Shown here piece after piece: positions 15,990 to 24,614 of a DNA stretch of 64,000 nucleotides. Source of the stretch: Bacteroidales bacterium M3 (GTDB lineage Bacteria; Bacteroidota; Bacteroidia; Bacteroidales; Muribaculaceae); the NCBI GenBank assembly GCA_001689445.1, contig LUJN01000012.1, forward strand, positions 124,001-188,000, read 5' to 3'. The notes under the pieces were generated by a model that searched no databases, was not told where the DNA came from, and saw only the letters and a program-made list of their open reading frames with translations. A program made the translations under genes and the position numbers. How positions within the stretch are numbered: position 1 is the stretch's first letter; the number at the start of each line of letters is the position of its first letter.

Positions 15990-18116
15990 ATGAGAAAATT
16001 ACTGTTTGCTCTACTAATGTCAGCTACACTTATGGCACAGGCACAAAATCCGTTTGAGGCGGAGTTCCAGACCCCGCACAACACCCCTCCTTTCTCCAAG
16101 ATCACCAACAAGAACATGGAGGAGGCCATCGACCGTGGCATACGCCTTGAGGACGAGGCCATCGACGCGATTGTCAAGCAACGCTCGCGCCCTACGTTTG
16201 AAAACACCATCGTGGCATTGGAGGACGCCGGCAAGGAGCTGTCGCGTGTGCTCAACGTGTTCTTCCCGCTGGAGTCGGCCAACAGCGACGACGAGCTTAT
16301 GGAGATATCCATGCGCGTTTCGGCAAAGCTCTCCAAGCACTCCACCGACATCGTGCTCAACGAGCCGCTGTGGCAGCGCATCAAGCAGGTGTGGGACAAC
16401 CGCGACAACGAAGACCTCGACACCGAGGACCGTATGCTGCTTAAGCGCACCTACGAGTCATTTGAGCAGTCGGGTGCCAACCTCCAGGGAGAGGACCGCG
16501 AGAAATACCGCAAGATTTCAGCCGAGCTGTCGGAACTGACGACAAAGTTCGGGCAAAACGTGCTGAAAGAGATGGCGACCTACAAGATATGGCTCGGCAA
16601 GGATGACCTTGCCGGACTGCCCGAAAGCTCCGTCGAGGCTGCCGCCCTCGCCGCCAAGGCCGAGGGACGCGAGGGAGAATATCTCTTCACTCTTGCCCAG
16701 CCCACCTACATGGCATTCATGAAATACTCTTCTCGCCCCGACCTGCGCGAGAAGATGTATCGCCTCAACGCCGGCCGCAACATGAAAGGCGAATACTCCA
16801 ACGTGGAGATTCTTGCCCGCATAGCCGACCTGCGCCGACAGATGGCCAACCTCTTCGGCTACAAGACCTATGCCGACTACAAGCTTGTCAACACCATGGC
16901 CGAGACTCCCGCCAACGTCTACCGTCTGCTTGACCAGTTGCGCGAGGCATACCGCCCCGCCGAGCAGGCCGAGATGAGGGAACTTACCGAGTTTGCCTCG
17001 CGCCTTGAGGGAAAGCCCGTCACCATCAACCCGTGGGACTACAGCTACTACTCCAACAAGCTCAAAAACGAGAAATACTCCTATAACGAGGAGGAGATGC
17101 GCCCCTACTTCGAGCTTAACAACGTCATCGACGGCGTGTTTGGCCTCGCCACCAAGCTCTACGGGCTTAACTTCACCTACAACCCCGATATCGAGGTATA
17201 CCATCCCGAGGTCAAGGCCTACGAGGTGACCGACTCGGCAGGCGAATATGTAGGCATCATCTACACCGACTTCTTCCCCCGCGACACCAAAAGCCCCGGC
17301 GCGTGGATGACCGGATTCCGCGACCAGTCAATCTCGCCCGACGGCACAAACAACCGTCCGCAGGTGTCGATAACGATGAACTTCACCAAGCCTACCGACT
17401 CCAAGCCGTCACTGCTCACCCCCTACGAGGTCGAGACATTCCTCCACGAGTTTGGCCACGCGCTCCACGGGCTGCTCGCCAACACCAAGTACTCCTCCCT
17501 GTCGGGCACGGCTGTATACCGCGACTTTGTCGAGCTGCCCTCACAGTTCAACGAGAACTATCTCACCGAGAAAGAATTTCTCGACAGCTTCGCCAAAAAC
17601 TACCTCACCGGCGAGCCTATCCCGCAGGAGCTTGTCGACAAGATTGTCGCCACATCACAGTTCGGTGCCGGCTACGCCTGTCTGCGCCAGCTCGGGTTCG
17701 GCTACCTCGACATGGCATGGCACTCGATTACCGAGCCGGTCGCCGACCCCGTCGCCTTTGAAAACACCGCCATCGAGTCGGTGCGCATGTTTGCCCCCGT
17801 CGACCACGCGATAATGTCGGCTCAGTTCAGCCACATATTTGCCGGAGGCTACGCTGCCGGCTACTACAGCTACAAGTGGGCCGAGGTGCTCGACGCCGAC
17901 GCATTCTCAGTGTTCAAGAAAAACGGCATCTTCGACCGCAAGACCGCCGACTCGTTCCGCAACAACATCCTCAGCCGTGGCGGCACAGAGCACCCCATGA
18001 CCCTTTACAAGCGTTTCCGCGGCCATGAACCCACCATCGACGCCCTCCTTGAGCGCGACGGCGTGAAACCCGCCGAACCCGCTCCCGCCCGCCTCTCCGA
18101 CGTCGAAGGCAAGTAA
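15990..18116 (+). CDS. dcp: Exported M3 family zinc peptidase (peptidyl-dipeptidase Dcp type)
   Basis: 708 residues. A signal peptide (MRKLLFALLMSATLMAQAQ) sends it to the periplasm. The zinc motif HEFGHALH starts near residue 485, and the third ligand Glu lies in the following SLSGTAVYRDFVELPSQF stretch, as in Dcp/oligopeptidase A. Family members release dipeptides from the C-terminus of small peptides. The C-terminal region has the family's GYAAGYYSYKWAEVLDADAF. Its own promoter and a downstream perfect palindrome suggest a single-gene transcript. Confidence 0.92.
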   Translation: MRKLLFALLMSATLMAQAQNPFEAEFQTPHNTPPFSKITNKNMEEAIDRGIRLEDEAIDAIVKQRSRPTFENTIVALEDAGKELSRVLNVFFPLESANSDDELMEISMRVSAKLSKHSTDIVLNEPLWQRIKQVWDNRDNEDLDTEDRMLLKRTYESFEQSGANLQGEDREKYRKISAELSELTTKFGQNVLKEMATYKIWLGKDDLAGLPESSVEAAALAAKAEGREGEYLFTLAQPTYMAFMKYSSRPDLREKMYRLNAGRNMKGEYSNVEILARIADLRRQMANLFGYKTYADYKLVNTMAETPANVYRLLDQLREAYRPAEQAEMRELTEFASRLEGKPVTINPWDYSYYSNKLKNEKYSYNEEEMRPYFELNNVIDGVFGLATKLYGLNFTYNPDIEVYHPEVKAYEVTDSAGEYVGIIYTDFFPRDTKSPGAWMTGFRDQSISPDGTNNRPQVSITMNFTKPTDSKPSLLTPYEVETFLHEFGHALHGLLANTKYSSLSGTAVYRDFVELPSQFNENYLTEKEFLDSFAKNYLTGEPIPQELVDKIVATSQFGAGYACLRQLGFGYLDMAWHSITEPVADPVAFENTAIESVRMFAPVDHAIMSAQFSHIFAGGYAAGYYSYKWAEVLDADAFSVFKKNGIFDRKTADSFRNNILSRGGTEHPMTLYKRFRGHEPTIDALLERDGVKPAEPAPARLSDVEGK

Positions 18117-18186
18117 CTAATATTTCTTCTCGGACGCTATGTATAGCGTCCTCACTTAAATCCGTTCAACTGTACAATATCAAATC

Positions 18187-18226
18187 GCAGAGGGGAGGAA
18201 AATCATATGATTTTCCTCCCCTCTGC
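18187..18226. repeat. Perfect 40-base palindrome between converging genes
   Basis: The 20 bases 18187-18206 are the exact reverse complement of 18207-18226, with no spacer. As RNA it would form a stem of about 18 bp from either strand. It sits between dcp and the converging gene at 18256, so a bidirectional terminator role is likely, though no T run follows on either side. A protein-binding site is the alternative. Confidence 0.75.
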
Positions 18227-18255
18227 CGTATTCTAAAATACCAATAGTAAGTGCC

Positions 18256-19167
18256 TCATTTTTTCAGATATTTATACTGCTTAACGTTGCCGTCAATATC
18301 ATAGACTCTGATAAGGTAGATGCCATTGCCGAGCGAGGCTAAGCCTGTGGAGTCATGGAGGGTAGCGCCCCGTACACCTGACATGTCGTATATCTCCATG
18401 CGGTCGATAGTCCCGGCTGTCGGGGTGTCGCGGGTTATGTCGGCTATGCCGGTGACATCATCTTCCTCAAATGGAGGAAGCTCAACGACATACTCAGCTT
18501 TTCCATATTTGTTTTTCACTGACATCTCAAGCCGAGCCTTGTAAAACTTGGTGATGTTCTTTGTTACGGCATTCACTTTCCCGGGGCCATCGACAAATTG
18601 ACTCGCCAATATTGGACTTCCGCCTTCTCTTGTTATGATTTGGGCATAATTAGCACCATAAAATTCCACGGTATAGTACACATTATAAGTATCGTAGGGG
18701 GCATTGCTCTCCTTGCGGATGATTTCCACGTTCCTGATAATGGGTTTTGCCCTCAGGATGACTGGGCATGTGGCCGACACCTCGTCGCTGCCCGCGCGAG
18801 CCGTAAAGCAGACTGTGCCGTGTATATCGGTATTCTCGTCCATGGCAAACCGTTCCATGTCCATGTCCGTGAGCGGAGAGGTCACGAATCCCATATAGCC
18901 CTCATGCTCCCCCACAACGGCAGTCCCGCCTTCCTTAAGCGGCAAGATAAACTGCCATTGGATGTCCGACAAGGTTTCCCCCGTGTGGTTCTCGGCCAAA
19001 AACAGGAGCTCCTCGTGGGCTGACGTCATGCCCGATTCATCCAACTTATCGCAGACAATAACAATCTTCTTTCCCGCATCGCCATCGTCCGTCACTGTCC
19101 CGGTCTCTTGACCGCTTGCCCCTATCCCCACCAACATGAGGAGAAGCATAATCCATTGCTTTCTCAT
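18256..19167 (-). CDS. Secreted protein of unknown function with C-terminal sorting-type tail
   Basis: 303 residues. Signal peptide MRKQWIMLLLMLVGIGASGQ. The middle is rich in beta strands, with a GYMGFVTSPL segment and a region resembling an immunoglobulin-like fold (PVILRAKPIIRNVEII to KFYKARLEMSVKNKYGKAEYVVELP). The last 65 residues (IYDMSGVR, GIYLIRVYDIDGNVKQYKYLKK) look like the C-terminal sorting domains of Bacteroidota exported proteins. No catalytic motif recognised. It converges on dcp. Confidence 0.65.
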   Translation of the reverse strand: MRKQWIMLLLMLVGIGASGQETGTVTDDGDAGKKIVIVCDKLDESGMTSAHEELLFLAENHTGETLSDIQWQFILPLKEGGTAVVGEHEGYMGFVTSPLTDMDMERFAMDENTDIHGTVCFTARAGSDEVSATCPVILRAKPIIRNVEIIRKESNAPYDTYNVYYTVEFYGANYAQIITREGGSPILASQFVDGPGKVNAVTKNITKFYKARLEMSVKNKYGKAEYVVELPPFEEDDVTGIADITRDTPTAGTIDRMEIYDMSGVRGATLHDSTGLASLGNGIYLIRVYDIDGNVKQYKYLKK

Positions 19168-19385
19168 ATCTTCATAATTTAACTGTGATTAATGTATCCG
19201 CAAATTAAGCGACTTTTCTCCATATTTACAAATTTTTATTTAACAAACATTCCCGAGTACAGCCAATTTGTTGCCAACGCTGCGACAGACAATAAACAGC
19301 CATTCTATTTTATCTTTTATTGCATATCCTCACCAACAACCGCAATGTAACAAGATTCGCTCAACTGACTGCCTACCCGTAGGGA

Positions 19386-19535
19386 GGGTGTTGCAAAACT
19401 GCCTATTTTTCAAGCTGTAGGGACATGCCTTTGGCATGTGGAATATGCAAGTAATTGAATCACAGTCCACATGCCAAAGGCATGTCCCTACATAAATCGC
19501 CCTCTCCTTATATTCTACAAGTTTTGCGACATCCC
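19386..19535. repeat. 150-base palindromic repeat element, copy 1 (REPIN-like)
   Basis: The outer ends are imperfect inverted repeats (GGGTGTTGCAAAAC at 19386; GTTTTGCGACATCCC at 19521-19535). Inside, 27 bases at 19416-19442 are the exact reverse complement of 19466-19492. Each inner arm is itself a small hairpin (ACATGCC-TTT-GGCATGT). A second copy of almost equal length with the same outer ends and the same GTAGGGAC borders but different hairpin cores lies at 55741-55890. Confidence 0.75.
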
Positions 19536-19673
19536 CTTAAGGACGGCTCATAGCCTAAGAATACGGTTTGATAATCTTTAGTTTTTTGAGGGTCGTTTTG
19601 AATGTTTACCACTGAGAATCAATTAGATGATATTTTGATATTTTAGATAGGATGTCGGGGCGATATTGGGACA

Positions 19674-19705
19674 CTTGACAAGGGAGATGGTTTGACATAA
19701 TTTTG
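19674..19705 (+). promoter_or_regulatory. Promoter of the starch locus
   Basis: CTTG (19674-19677, three of four bases of TTTG), 20-base spacer, TAATTTTG (19698-19705). The amylase ATG is 33 bases downstream of the box. Confidence 0.65.
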
Positions 19706-19738
19706 CGGTGAACGAAATCCTAAAACCAATTCAAAAAC

Positions 19739-21508
19739 ATGATTACCTCACGAGCAACTTTGCGCATGGTACTGGCGACCGTCATTGCGGCGGTAGCAGT
19801 GACCGCATCGGCCGCCGACCGGCGCATCGCTTTCAAACGACCCGCAGGGTGGACCAATACCCCGCACATTCACGCTTATGCCAATGACGTGCCGCTTCCC
19901 GGATGCGACAACCAGGAGATGACGGCTGTACCCGGGAAGGCCGGTTGGTACTGGTTTACAATTTACAATGCTCCCGAACAGCACAACGTGATGTTCAACA
20001 ACGGCGGTTGGGGCGGCGGCCAGACCGGACCGTTGTATCTGGACTCGCAGGGCGACCGCGCCCTGTCGGCATCAGACGGTGATGTCATATCGGTGGCCGA
20101 CGAGGGGGTATGGGACGCGATTGACGATGTCCCGACACCCCAACCGGCCGCAACCTCCAAAATACGCTTCCATCGTCCCGATGATTGGAACGGAGTGCCA
20201 CGACTGATAGCCTACAAGGAGAAGAATATCGAGCGAACCGCCACCAACCGTGTGATATACGAGGTGTTTGTACGCAACTTTTCCCCCGAAGGCACCCTCA
20301 AGGGAGTTGAACGCCAGATATCACGCCTTAAGGAACTTGGCGTAGACATCGTGTGGCTCATGCCGATATACACCATGGGCGAACAGGGAAAGTGGGGCAC
20401 CTACGCCAGCCCATACGCTGTACGCGACTACAAGGCAGTAAGCCCCGAATACGGCTCGTCCGAAGACCTGCGGTCGCTCGTAAACGCCATACATGCCGCC
20501 GGCATGGAGGTGTGGCTCGACTGGGTGGCCAACCACACGGCACTCGACCATGCATGGGTGAGCCAACACCGCGAATACTACCGGACCTCGGGCGGTAACA
20601 TCGTCAATCCGCACGGATGGAACGACGTATACCAGCTCGACTACTCAAATAACGGCTTGCGCTCTGCGATGATTGACGCGCTGCAATATTGGGTCCGTGA
20701 GTTTGACATCGACGGCTACCGATGCGACTACGCCGACGGTGTGCCCCGCGACTTCTGGCGTCAGGCTCGTGCCGAGGTAAACAAAATAAAGCCCATCGGC
20801 TGGCTTGCCGAGAGCGGCGGTGACGGCGAAAACGCCAAGCTCGTCAGCGAGGATGGCATATTTGACTACAACTATGCGTGGGGATTCCGCGACAAGCTGG
20901 CTGAATTTGCCGGACATGGCGACGTCAACACCCTTAAACGTCTCTGCTCGGAGCTGTTCTACGACAACGCCTACAACGGCAAGTCACGCATGGTCTACCT
21001 CTCCAACCACGATGTCGTGCAGGACAAGGGGGGCACAGAGGACCGCACCATGGGCGCACGGCTCGCACCGCTGACAGTGCTGCAATTCACCGTCTACGGG
21101 ATGCCATTGATATATAACGGCCAGGAAATCAAATATTCCTCTGCCCCGATAGTGCTTGCCGAAAAAACCCCAATCGACTGGAACAGCGGCGATGCCAACA
21201 TGACATCCCTCATCAAGTCGCTGACTACGCTGAAACACTCGGAGCCGGCATTGCGCACCGCCGGCGAGCGCGGCGACCTCATCAACTACGACGTCACCCA
21301 CTCGAGTGTGTATGTCTACGAGCGACGGCTCGGCGCCGAAAGCGTCGTGGTGATGCTCAACTTCTCCGGCTCGACAGCCGAATTTAACGTCAACGGCAAT
21401 CTGCCGTCGGCTCCCTACCTCGACGTGTTCTCAGGCACGAGCCGCAACCTGGCGTCTGCCGACACTTTCAGCCTGCCACCCTACGGCTATGCCGTGTATG
21501 TCAAATAA
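19739..21508 (+). CDS. Secreted GH13 alpha-amylase-type enzyme with starch-binding module
   Basis: 589 residues. Signal peptide to about residue 25 (VTASAADR). CBM26-like starch-binding module at about 27-125 (AGWTNTPHIHAYA, NVMFNNGGWGGGQ). A short stub of a second module follows at about 142-162 (KIRFHRPDDWNGVPRLIAY), then a GH13 catalytic domain to about 510. Catalytic residues: nucleophile Asp330 (DGYRCDYA), acid/base Glu358 (WLAESGG) and Asp425 (SNHDVV). A C-terminal beta domain closes the chain. It probably hydrolyses alpha-1,4-glucans outside the cell or in the periplasm. First of three genes, all with the same binding module. Confidence 0.9.
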   Translation: MITSRATLRMVLATVIAAVAVTASAADRRIAFKRPAGWTNTPHIHAYANDVPLPGCDNQEMTAVPGKAGWYWFTIYNAPEQHNVMFNNGGWGGGQTGPLYLDSQGDRALSASDGDVISVADEGVWDAIDDVPTPQPAATSKIRFHRPDDWNGVPRLIAYKEKNIERTATNRVIYEVFVRNFSPEGTLKGVERQISRLKELGVDIVWLMPIYTMGEQGKWGTYASPYAVRDYKAVSPEYGSSEDLRSLVNAIHAAGMEVWLDWVANHTALDHAWVSQHREYYRTSGGNIVNPHGWNDVYQLDYSNNGLRSAMIDALQYWVREFDIDGYRCDYADGVPRDFWRQARAEVNKIKPIGWLAESGGDGENAKLVSEDGIFDYNYAWGFRDKLAEFAGHGDVNTLKRLCSELFYDNAYNGKSRMVYLSNHDVVQDKGGTEDRTMGARLAPLTVLQFTVYGMPLIYNGQEIKYSSAPIVLAEKTPIDWNSGDANMTSLIKSLTTLKHSEPALRTAGERGDLINYDVTHSSVYVYERRLGAESVVVMLNFSGSTAEFNVNGNLPSAPYLDVFSGTSRNLASADTFSLPPYGYAVYVK

Positions 21509-21524
21509 TTTAGCCGTATATCCG

Positions 21525-22379
21525 ATGAATTTCAATAAGATAGCAATATTGTCACTGCTGATTGCCGCGACAACATCAAGCGCAGAGACCGTGCGCTACA
21601 CAATAGTTGACGGCGCAAAAATGACAGCCGTCGCCGACAATGACGGATGGTTTGAATATCCCCTCGGCGCGCTGCCGGCAGGATCGACAATCGATTTCAC
21701 CGACGGTGACACCCACCGGGGCACAACACCCCACACGGTGGCCGACACATGGCACACAGCCTATACCGTCGAATCATCCCGCATCGTCCCGACAACCGAC
21801 ATCGAAGGCAACACCGAGCCTGATATCCCCGATGTGCCCGAACAGCCCGAAAACCTCATCCGCATAACATTCATATGCCCGGAGGGATGGAGCAATCCAC
21901 ATATCCACATATATGCCCCTGTAGCCTCGGGTGATGTGACGCTTGTAGACAATACCCCCATGTCGTGGTCGTCGGGCAACAGCTATTACTACATGTTTGA
22001 CGCATCGTCTGCCCCCAACGGGTGCAACATAATGTTCAACAACAACGGGTGGGGCAACGGCGGATGGAACAACGGCGAGGTCAACACAGGCTTTACCGCC
22101 AACCCGGTAAGCGCGACCTACTCCATCGTCAACGGCGAGGTGGTGAAAGACCATGGCACGACAGGCTCAATATCCGGAGTCGTATCCACGAGCGAAATAC
22201 ACCCTTTGGGCAATCGCATCACAGGAACGGCCTACGGACATGTCATGGTGATAACCCCCTCCGGCTCCATCGCGTCCCATATCGAGGCCAATGGGGAATT
22301 TGAGACCGAAAGCCTGCACCCCGGCCTGTATATCGTCGCCACGCCCGGCAATACGACTAAAATCATTATCAACCAATAA
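21525..22379 (+). CDS. Secreted starch-binding (CBM26-like) protein
   Basis: 284 residues from MNFNKIAILSLL, which gives a clean signal peptide; the frame also extends into the amylase end and that start is rejected. An N-terminal domain of unknown type (25-90) is followed by a CBM26-like module at about 108-205 (CPEGWSNPHIHIYAP, NIMFNNNGWGNGGW) and a C-terminal tail (HPGLYIVATPGNTTKIIINQ) like Bacteroidota sorting tails. No enzyme motif. It starts 16 bases after the amylase stop, so it belongs to the same transcript. Confidence 0.75.
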   Translation: MNFNKIAILSLLIAATTSSAETVRYTIVDGAKMTAVADNDGWFEYPLGALPAGSTIDFTDGDTHRGTTPHTVADTWHTAYTVESSRIVPTTDIEGNTEPDIPDVPEQPENLIRITFICPEGWSNPHIHIYAPVASGDVTLVDNTPMSWSSGNSYYYMFDASSAPNGCNIMFNNNGWGNGGWNNGEVNTGFTANPVSATYSIVNGEVVKDHGTTGSISGVVSTSEIHPLGNRITGTAYGHVMVITPSGSIASHIEANGEFETESLHPGLYIVATPGNTTKIIINQ

Positions 22380-22410
22380 CATAATCACGAACCATTAAAA
22401 ACCAACAGTC

Positions 22411-23217
22411 ATGAAGACAACATTTACACGCCTCATGGCAGCCATAGTGCTCGCCATAGTCACCCTACCCGCAGCATTTGCCGCCGACATCGTGATAAAG
22501 TTCCTACGCCCCGCCGATTGGGCTGCGACACCCCACGTGCACGTATATTGTGCCACTGGCGACGTGGCCAACAACCAGGAGATGACACCTGTTGCAGGCC
22601 AGGACGGATGGTACAGCTATGAAATCAAGGACTGCCCCGACGGCTACAACGTGATGTTCAACAACGGAGGCTGGGAAGGAGGCCAAAGCGCGGGCGACAT
22701 GTACGAGGCTACCGCCGGCAACTACGCCTATACCCTCGATGACGCCAAGAAAGTGATTCGCGCCGTAGACCCCACTGCCGCCAGCGTCACGATACGCTTC
22801 AAGCTCCCCGCCGACTGGTCGGGCGTGCCCAATATCCACATCTACCACGCCGTAGAGGGCGGCTCGGACGTTACCGACGTCAACAGCACCCCCATGACCG
22901 CCGTAGCAGGCGAGGCAGGATGGTATTCCTACGTGTTCCAGAACTACCCCGACAATTACAATGTAATGTTCAACATCGACAATTGGGCAAAACAGGTCGG
23001 CCCCTACTTTGAGGAGCAGCCCGGAGATGCCTCGTTTGAGGTAGTAGGTGGCGAGTTGCAGAAAGTCGGCTCGACAGGCATTGACGCAGTAGGCACCGAC
23101 ACCTCCGAAGCTCCGGCCGAATACTTCGACCTCAACGGCATACGCGTCGACAATCCCCGTGGCGGCATCTTCATACGACGTCAAGGCAACACTGTCACCA
23201 AGGTTATAATCAGATAA
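22411..23217 (+). CDS. Secreted protein with two tandem CBM26-like starch-binding modules
   Basis: 268 residues. Signal peptide to LPAAFAAD (about residue 25). Module 1 spans about 26-122 (LRPADWAATPHVHVY, NVMFNNGGWEGGQ). Module 2 spans about 127-225 (KLPADWSGVPNIHIYH, NVMFNIDNW). The C-terminal tail YFDLNGIRVDNPRGGIFIRRQG is a sorting-type end. No catalytic domain: a pure glycan-binding protein. Module 2 is the intact counterpart of the stub found in the GH13 protein. Last gene of the locus; a terminator follows. Confidence 0.8.
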   Translation: MKTTFTRLMAAIVLAIVTLPAAFAADIVIKFLRPADWAATPHVHVYCATGDVANNQEMTPVAGQDGWYSYEIKDCPDGYNVMFNNGGWEGGQSAGDMYEATAGNYAYTLDDAKKVIRAVDPTAASVTIRFKLPADWSGVPNIHIYHAVEGGSDVTDVNSTPMTAVAGEAGWYSYVFQNYPDNYNVMFNIDNWAKQVGPYFEEQPGDASFEVVGGELQKVGSTGIDAVGTDTSEAPAEYFDLNGIRVDNPRGGIFIRRQGNTVTKVIIR

Positions 23218-23274
23218 TCAGGAATCTACATATAATAGACATTCAATTCAAGACCATCAACACGTTAACCCCTG

Positions 23275-23309
23275 GCAAAGCTCCACCTTGGCGGTGGGGC
23301 TTTGCTTAT
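23275..23309 (+). terminator. Intrinsic terminator of the starch locus
   Basis: A 13-bp stem (23275-23287 with 23293-23305, one wobble pair), loop TTGGC, then TTATTATT. Confidence 0.75.
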
Positions 23310-23321
23310 TATTAAACACCC

Positions 23322-23557
23322 TCTAAAACAAAAGGCGCACTTCTTCACAGAAGTGCACCTCCCTCATAACCAAAATTCAAGTATATATCTTGTCTAACAA
23401 AACGGGTCGCCTTGTGCGCAGCCGCCGCGTGACGCGAAGACGCGCTATTGCCGCCAAGCAATCGCCGTTAAAACCGACCTGAGTCCAAAATGTGTTGTTA
23501 TTTTGCAGTGTTGATACTGTGCATTTAACGGCTTTCGATTTTCGGAATATTAAGGCG
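23322..23557 (-). ncRNA. Candidate small RNA bounded by its own promoter and terminator
   Basis: On the minus strand a promoter (box ending at 23561) predicts a start near 23556. About 220 bases later a hairpin (AGAAGTGC arms, 23337-23356) followed by TTTTGTTTT forms a terminator. In between, bases 23464-23472 and 23524-23532 are exact complements (9 bp), closing a large loop, and GC-rich direct and inverted repeats fill the second half. A 68-residue frame (23583-23377) crosses the region but starts upstream of the predicted transcript start. Identity unknown; it may be a small RNA or a short peptide gene. Confidence 0.4.
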
Positions 23558-23560
23558 ATA

Positions 23561-23592
23561 CAAAGGTATGATGAATTATTCAAGTATGCAAG
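23561..23592 (-). promoter_or_regulatory. Promoter of the candidate small RNA
   Basis: On the minus strand CTTG (23592-23589), 20-base spacer, TACCTTTG (23568-23561). The element spacing equals that of the amylase promoter, which also has CTTG. Confidence 0.55.
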
Positions 23593-23666
23593 ACCTAACA
23601 GCCAATAAATCCGTAAAATATGCTAAAACCTATCTCAAAAAACGTGAAAAATAATCGCCCCTCTTG

Positions 23667-24602
23667 CTACCTCCCATAACATGCCAACATGCCATGCGTC
23701 GTGGCAGCGTCATCCTCCAATTGACGACGCAGGGCAGCCACCGAATCAAACCGCCGCTCATCCCTTATGCGCCCCCAAAACCTCACAACAAGTTTCTCGC
23801 CATACAAGTCTCCGTCATACCCCAGCAGATGGGCCTCGATACTTACAGGGGCACCCTCGGCATCCACTGTGGGACGCTGCCCGATATTGGTCATGGCAGC
23901 ATAAGCACTACCGTCGGCAAGCACAGCCTCACAGGCATACACCCCATTGGCGGGAATAAGCAGGTCGGGGCTCTCTACCTCGATATTGGCCGTCGGAAAA
24001 CCTATGGTTCGCCCAAGCTGCTTGCCGCCCACTACCTTGCCCGACAGGGAGTACGGCCGTCCAAGCCCGGCGGCAGCCCCACTTACGTCGCCCGCCGCCA
24101 CGCGTCCGCGTATTATTGAAGAGCTGACCGGCGCACCACCGCCGCAATATCCGGGAGCCTGCACGACATCCACGCCAAGCGTGGCGCCTATTTCCCTGTA
24201 TGGCGCCACCCCTTCGGGACGGTCGCTACCGAAGTGGTTGTTAAACCCGAGCACAAGCGCCCTCACATTGTAGCGGTCGTGGAGCATGGCAAGAAACTCG
24301 GCCGCCGTAAGCCGTCGCGTCTCCTCGTCAAAACCAATGACCTCCACATAAGCAGCCCCCGCCTCAAGCAGCAGGTCACGACGCGCGGGGACGGTGGAAA
24401 GCAGCCGGGGATGACTCCCCGGACGTATCACAGCCAACGGATGGGGTGAAAAGGTGAACGCCGTCGGGACAAGCCCGCGTGCCTCCCCTTCACGCCGCAT
24501 GAAGTCGATAAGGAACTGATGCCCGAGGTGCACCCCGTCAAACATTCCCACGGCTGCTATGCGCCCCGGCTCCGTCATGTCACTGCGCCCATCCTTTCCC
24601 AT
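23667..24602 (-). CDS. ribF: Bifunctional riboflavin kinase / FAD synthetase
   Basis: Makes FMN and then FAD from riboflavin. 311 residues. The N-terminal nucleotidyltransferase domain shows AVGMFDGVHLGHQFLI and TFSPHPLAV. The C-terminal flavokinase domain shows GRTIGFPTANIEV and NIGQRPTVDAEG followed by EAHLLGYDGDLYGE. The Met at 24578 (MTEPGRIAAVG) is an equally likely start. It follows a small lipoprotein gene by 12 bases and probably shares its promoter. No FMN riboswitch is visible upstream. Confidence 0.93.
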   Translation of the reverse strand: MGKDGRSDMTEPGRIAAVGMFDGVHLGHQFLIDFMRREGEARGLVPTAFTFSPHPLAVIRPGSHPRLLSTVPARRDLLLEAGAAYVEVIGFDEETRRLTAAEFLAMLHDRYNVRALVLGFNNHFGSDRPEGVAPYREIGATLGVDVVQAPGYCGGGAPVSSSIIRGRVAAGDVSGAAAGLGRPYSLSGKVVGGKQLGRTIGFPTANIEVESPDLLIPANGVYACEAVLADGSAYAAMTNIGQRPTVDAEGAPVSIEAHLLGYDGDLYGEKLVVRFWGRIRDERRFDSVAALRRQLEDDAATTHGMLACYGR

Positions 24603-24614
24603 ACGCCGTCATGA

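Larger units (their letters stand above)
19168..19738. other. 571-base intergenic region between diverging genes
   Basis: Between the secreted unknown (minus) and the amylase locus (plus). It holds a 150-base palindromic element (19386-19535) and the amylase promoter (19674-19705). No coding region or structural RNA is seen in the rest, which is AT-rich. Confidence 0.7.
23218..23666. other. 449-base intergenic region between converging genes
   Basis: It contains the terminator of the starch locus (23275-23305) and, on the minus strand, a promoter (23592-23561) followed 200 bases later by its own terminator (23358-23322), bounding a possible small RNA. The stretch 23584-23666 is AT-rich and empty. 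Confidence 0.6.

Noticed and set aside
23377..23583. 68-residue minus-strand frame in the candidate small-RNA region
   Set aside because: Its ATG is upstream of the predicted transcript start, and the sequence is basic and low in hydrophobic pattern. A peptide role is kept open only as an alternative.
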